47,238 nucleotides of DNA from an uncultured Brevibacillus sp. (lineage in GTDB: Bacteria; Bacillota; Bacilli; Brevibacillales; Brevibacillaceae). The position numbers were made by a program, and so were the translations under genes. Below, piece by piece: positions 44,314-47,238 of the stretch. The first letter of the stretch is position 1, and every line of letters begins with the position of its first letter. The notes beneath the pieces were generated by a model. The model worked only from the letters and a program-made list of their open reading frames with translations. It searched no databases and was not told the origin of the DNA. The DNA is taken from NCBI GenBank assembly GCA_946402065.1, contig CAMIVR010000021.1, positions 1 through 47,238 on the forward strand, in the 5' to 3' direction.

Positions 44314-47238
44314 TTAGTAATCAATCCATCCAAGCGTTTGCAGCGTCCTGATCAATACAACTGCCGCCTGTGCTCGTGTCGATGCCCCCTTCGAATCGAA
44401 TGTTTTCGCACTGGTTCCTGCCATGATTTTCAGCTTGATCATCAGGCGAATGTTCTCCAGACAGGCAGCGTCTGCTTCTCCGATATCCATGAATCCGTTC
44501 AAGCTTACTAATTCATTGGAAATCGGCAACTTTTCGAGTTGTATTACCGCCGCCAGCATACTCGCCATCTCCTCTCGAGTGAGCGGTTGATCCGGCTTGA
44601 AGCGGTTGCCGCTCACAAAGTCCAGAAGGCCGAGTTTCTTCGCTTGGGCTACCGCGCCGAAATACCATGCGTCTGGCAGAACGTCCTCATAGAGCACTGC
44701 GTTTTCCAATGATTTGCCGCGGCCCAGGGCATTGACTAACATAGCAGTAAACTCTGCTCTCGACACTGCTTTGTCGGGATTGTATTTCCAGCCGCCAACT
44801 CCTTCGACCAGCCCTTTTTCCGCGGCAAGCTCCACATATGCTTTGCCCCAATGCTTCTGAACATCAGTGAAGATCACCGCATTTTGCGCTGCGGCGTATA
44901 CACTGTTTGAATAGGAACGAATCATTGCATACCATACGCCGTCGATCTGTACTGCTCGCGCGGGGACAAATTGAAACTTCATGGTCGTTTCGTTATAGCG
45001 GTAAGCTCCCCAACGTTCCGGCATGCTCGACATGATCTTTGGCATGGGGATCATTCTGACTAGCTCCTTGCTGAAACGATCCACCTTTCCGATGGCTTGA
45101 TTCGTTTTGATGTTGATGATGTCCAAGTGAAAATCAACGATTGCGCCCAATACGTTGCCATGCGGCAAGCCGCTTGCAAAAGCCGCAAGTATATCCTTGT
45201 CGCCCGACTTGTCGGTCAGGGTAATCTTGAAGCTGATATCCCCGGCGGCAAGGTGGCCGGAAGCTAGCAAGTCGTTCATTCCGGGAATGAGCGACGCCAG
45301 ATTAACCGGCACTTGATAGCTACCGTAAGGGGTCTTGATCTCGATCATAAAGTTGGCGTTTTGACCTGCGTAGCCGTTAAGAACGGTAGCAGGTATACTG
45401 ACATACGCCGTGCCGTCTTTTGGAGTAACATCAAGCGTTACGGATGGCTTCGAGGCGTCGATTTCAGCCGGATCGAGCAAAGTGCCGTTCAAATCAATGT
45501 ACGGTACGGTTACGGCAACGTCACGTGCCGATCCTCGGCTGCGATTGTTGCTGCTCGACGCTTGCCTCACCGTAACGGTTGCGAATTGGCCGGCAACCTT
45601 TGCGCCGTTCAAATAAACCGTCAATTTATAGGATTTCTCGCCGGACGAGCTGTTTTGAGGAAGCGTGATTGTCGCTTCCGCGCTTGCGGCGCTGTTGACG
45701 CTGGCCGTGGCGGCATACTCATCATCAATGTATACTTCGAGCGTCTGCCCGTTCAGATTTACGCCCGTTATGGAGACTGCGGCGCTCCCCCCGTTGCTTG
45801 CAAAACTTGCCGGATTTGCGGAAATACCGGTAACAGCAGGCACGGCCACGGTAAAGCTTGCGCTGGCCGCATCGAGCGTATTATGGATGGCGTTTTGTAG
45901 CGCATCTCCGGTCACCATCACTTTGTATGTACCGTCTCCTAGCGTGTTGGTAAACGTCAGCGTAAAGGTAAGGGAAACATTGTCATAACTGGCCGTGAAT
46001 TCGGAGAACGGCTGGCCGTCCTTTTCAATGCTCAGAAGCGCTTCAGCATCGGAACCCTCCACTTCGTTCCCGTCCGCCACCCAATATACCGTTTCACTGA
46101 ACGACAAGTGGACTGAGGGTGGTGGTGCGGTGAAGATTTGATCGTCCGTAAAGCCGAAGGTTACGACTGGCTTTGTCGTGTCGTACATGAAGCTCATGCT
46201 CTCGGATGCTTCGTTTCCGTTTCCGACCGCATCGAACGCCGCGTCCTCCGCAACTTGCACGGTCACCGTCTGACCGCTCGCAATCGGCGTAATCGTGGCC
46301 GTGTATGTCTTCGCATCGACAACGGCAAAGTCTGAAACGGTGGCGTTGTCGACATCAATGCCATCTTCGTCAAAACCGGTTACCGGCTTGCTGAAGGTGA
46401 TTGTAATAGGAAAAGCAGCGTTAACCGTACCACTTGCCGTGCTGGACAAGGCAACAGTCAGCGCCGTGTTGTCGAGCACAAAAGCATTCGAAACCACGTC
46501 GGCGACATTCCCGACTAGGTCAGACGCGCGAACATGCAAATACCAGTTGCCATCGCCGCTTGTCTGGGTCAAGGTGTCTCCGCTCTCAAATTTCGTCCAT
46601 CCGTCATCTGGCACCGCCGTGCTTTGCGACCACGCATATTGCAGGGATGCGGCATCGACGCCGCTTTCCGTATCCGTCACGGTTACCTTGCTTTCCGCCG
46701 TTTTGGCCGGAGACGCATTGCCGTTCGTTTCGAACTGAATGTCGGGAGGCGTAGAATCTCTCCGCACCGTGATCGTATACGTTTTGCCTGGCTTCAAAAA
46801 CGGCTCGACTCGAACGGGGATGACCGTCGAAGCTCCCGGAACGCTTACCGTCGCGGCGCTGCCGCTTGTTTGCAGGAGATCGTTGACATATAATGCCGAG
46901 TATGTCGTGTCTTCCAATGTAGCAATTACATTCACATCCGGGATCGTCGGGCCAATATACGACGTATAGGACGTGACTTCAGGTGAAAACGAAGTGTTGA
47001 ACGAACCCTCCTGCAGCACTAGACTGTTCAGGTTGTGGTTGCCCGGAACGGTCGCTTGGCCAAATGAATTATTTCCCCACGCGACGACGGTGCCGTCCTT
47101 TTTCAGCGCCAGTGAATGGTACATTCCCGCGGAAATCGATATCACATCGGAGAGACCCGCAGGAACGGTCGCTCCCCAAGCTTTACGTCCCCAGGCGACG
47201 ACGGTGCCGTCCTTTTTCAGCACCAGTGAATGGTACCC
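44314..47238 (-). CDS. RCC1-repeat / Ig-like / SLH surface protein (5' end beyond the window)
   Basis: At least 974 residues; the frame stays open to the window edge, so the N-terminus is missing. In order: RCC1-type repeats (LKKDGTVVAWG twice, with GNNSFGQATVPGN); a cadherin-like beta sandwich (NLNSLVLQEGSFNTSFSPEVTSY); Ig-like repeats (TPPDIQFETNG, SKPVTGFDEDGIDVDN, TKPVVTF); a NRSRGSARD linker; a domain ending near VWYAMIRSYSN; and three C-terminal SLH motifs (IFTDVQKHWGKAYVELAAEKGLV, EDVLPDAWYFGAVAQAKKLGLL, LKIMAGTSAKTFDSKGASTRAQAAVVLI). SLH motifs bind pyruvylated secondary cell-wall polymer. The function is a wall-anchored surface protein of unknown ligand. Confidence 0.9.
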   Translation of the reverse strand, partial: GYHSLVLKKDGTVVAWGRKAWGATVPAGLSDVISISAGMYHSLALKKDGTVVAWGNNSFGQATVPGNHNLNSLVLQEGSFNTSFSPEVTSYTSYIGPTIPDVNVIATLEDTTYSALYVNDLLQTSGSAATVSVPGASTVIPVRVEPFLKPGKTYTITVRRDSTPPDIQFETNGNASPAKTAESKVTVTDTESGVDAASLQYAWSQSTAVPDDGWTKFESGDTLTQTSGDGNWYLHVRASDLVGNVADVVSNAFVLDNTALTVALSSTASGTVNAAFPITITFSKPVTGFDEDGIDVDNATVSDFAVVDAKTYTATITPIASGQTVTVQVAEDAAFDAVGNGNEASESMSFMYDTTKPVVTFGFTDDQIFTAPPPSVHLSFSETVYWVADGNEVEGSDAEALLSIEKDGQPFSEFTASYDNVSLTFTLTFTNTLGDGTYKVMVTGDALQNAIHNTLDAASASFTVAVPAVTGISANPASFASNGGSAAVSITGVNLNGQTLEVYIDDEYAATASVNSAASAEATITLPQNSSSGEKSYKLTVYLNGAKVAGQFATVTVRQASSSNNRSRGSARDVAVTVPYIDLNGTLLDPAEIDASKPSVTLDVTPKDGTAYVSIPATVLNGYAGQNANFMIEIKTPYGSYQVPVNLASLIPGMNDLLASGHLAAGDISFKITLTDKSGDKDILAAFASGLPHGNVLGAIVDFHLDIINIKTNQAIGKVDRFSKELVRMIPMPKIMSSMPERWGAYRYNETTMKFQFVPARAVQIDGVWYAMIRSYSNSVYAAAQNAVIFTDVQKHWGKAYVELAAEKGLVEGVGGWKYNPDKAVSRAEFTAMLVNALGRGKSLENAVLYEDVLPDAWYFGAVAQAKKLGLLDFVSGNRFKPDQPLTREEMASMLAAVIQLEKLPISNELVSLNGFMDIGEADAACLENIRLMIKLKIMAGTSAKTFDSKGASTRAQAAVVLIRTLQTLGWIDY

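Overview
The window reads as chromosomal DNA of a spore-forming Gram-positive rod of the Bacillales, most like Brevibacillus or another Paenibacillaceae. This is an inference from gene content and order: yerA-yerB-yerC-pcrB-pcrA-ligA-camS-gatCAB is the Bacillus order, and there are also sporulation-type proteins, an S-layer-homology (SLH) protein and strong AGGAGG ribosome sites with many GTG/TTG starts. By eye the core is mid-50s % GC. The stretch 40.1-43.6 kb and a few small genes are clearly more AT-rich.

Layout. 0.06-0.6 kb: a YhcN/YlaJ-type lipoprotein. 0.7-6.4 kb (minus strand): gatCAB for tRNA amidation, phosphatidylserine decarboxylase, a TagO/WecA-type polyprenyl-phosphate GlcNAc-1-P transferase, and a small CxxC protein. 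6.6-14.9 kb (minus): rocA, camS, a beta-propeller lipoprotein, ligA and pcrA. 15.3-18.0 kb: an insertion of an MBL hydrolase (plus strand), a Nudix hydrolase and a double GNAT protein, which splits pcrA from pcrB. 18.1-20.2 kb (minus): pcrB, yerC, yerB. 20.5-22.6 kb (plus): a two-component system. 22.6-29.5 kb (minus): a MocR regulator downstream of a complete livKHMGF branched-chain amino-acid ABC transporter. 29.8-32.7 kb: a YerA-type adenine deaminase and two small membrane or secreted proteins. 32.8-35.7 kb (minus): purH-purD behind a candidate PurR operator. 35.8-36.8 kb: an unknown gene and a SpoVIF-like gene. 36.9-40.1 kb (plus): TPP riboswitch, terminator and thiD-thiM-thiE-thiW.

From 40.1 kb onward the region is accessory and disturbed. 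It holds a small unknown gene and the C-terminal stump of a clpP gene that is not an annotated-size ORF. A MerR regulator and a beta-sandwich protein lie just upstream of that stump. Next come an ECF sigma factor with its membrane partner and a recognisable autoregulatory promoter, a formyltransferase C-terminal stump, an IS110-type transposase remnant, and a large RCC1/Ig/SLH surface protein that runs off the right edge.

The best candidates for something not well described are the MerR / beta-sandwich / ClpP-like module (40.4-41.5 kb, decayed here), the ECF sigma/membrane-protein pair, and the extra beta-propeller lipoprotein between ligA and camS. None of these can be proven novel from one sequence.
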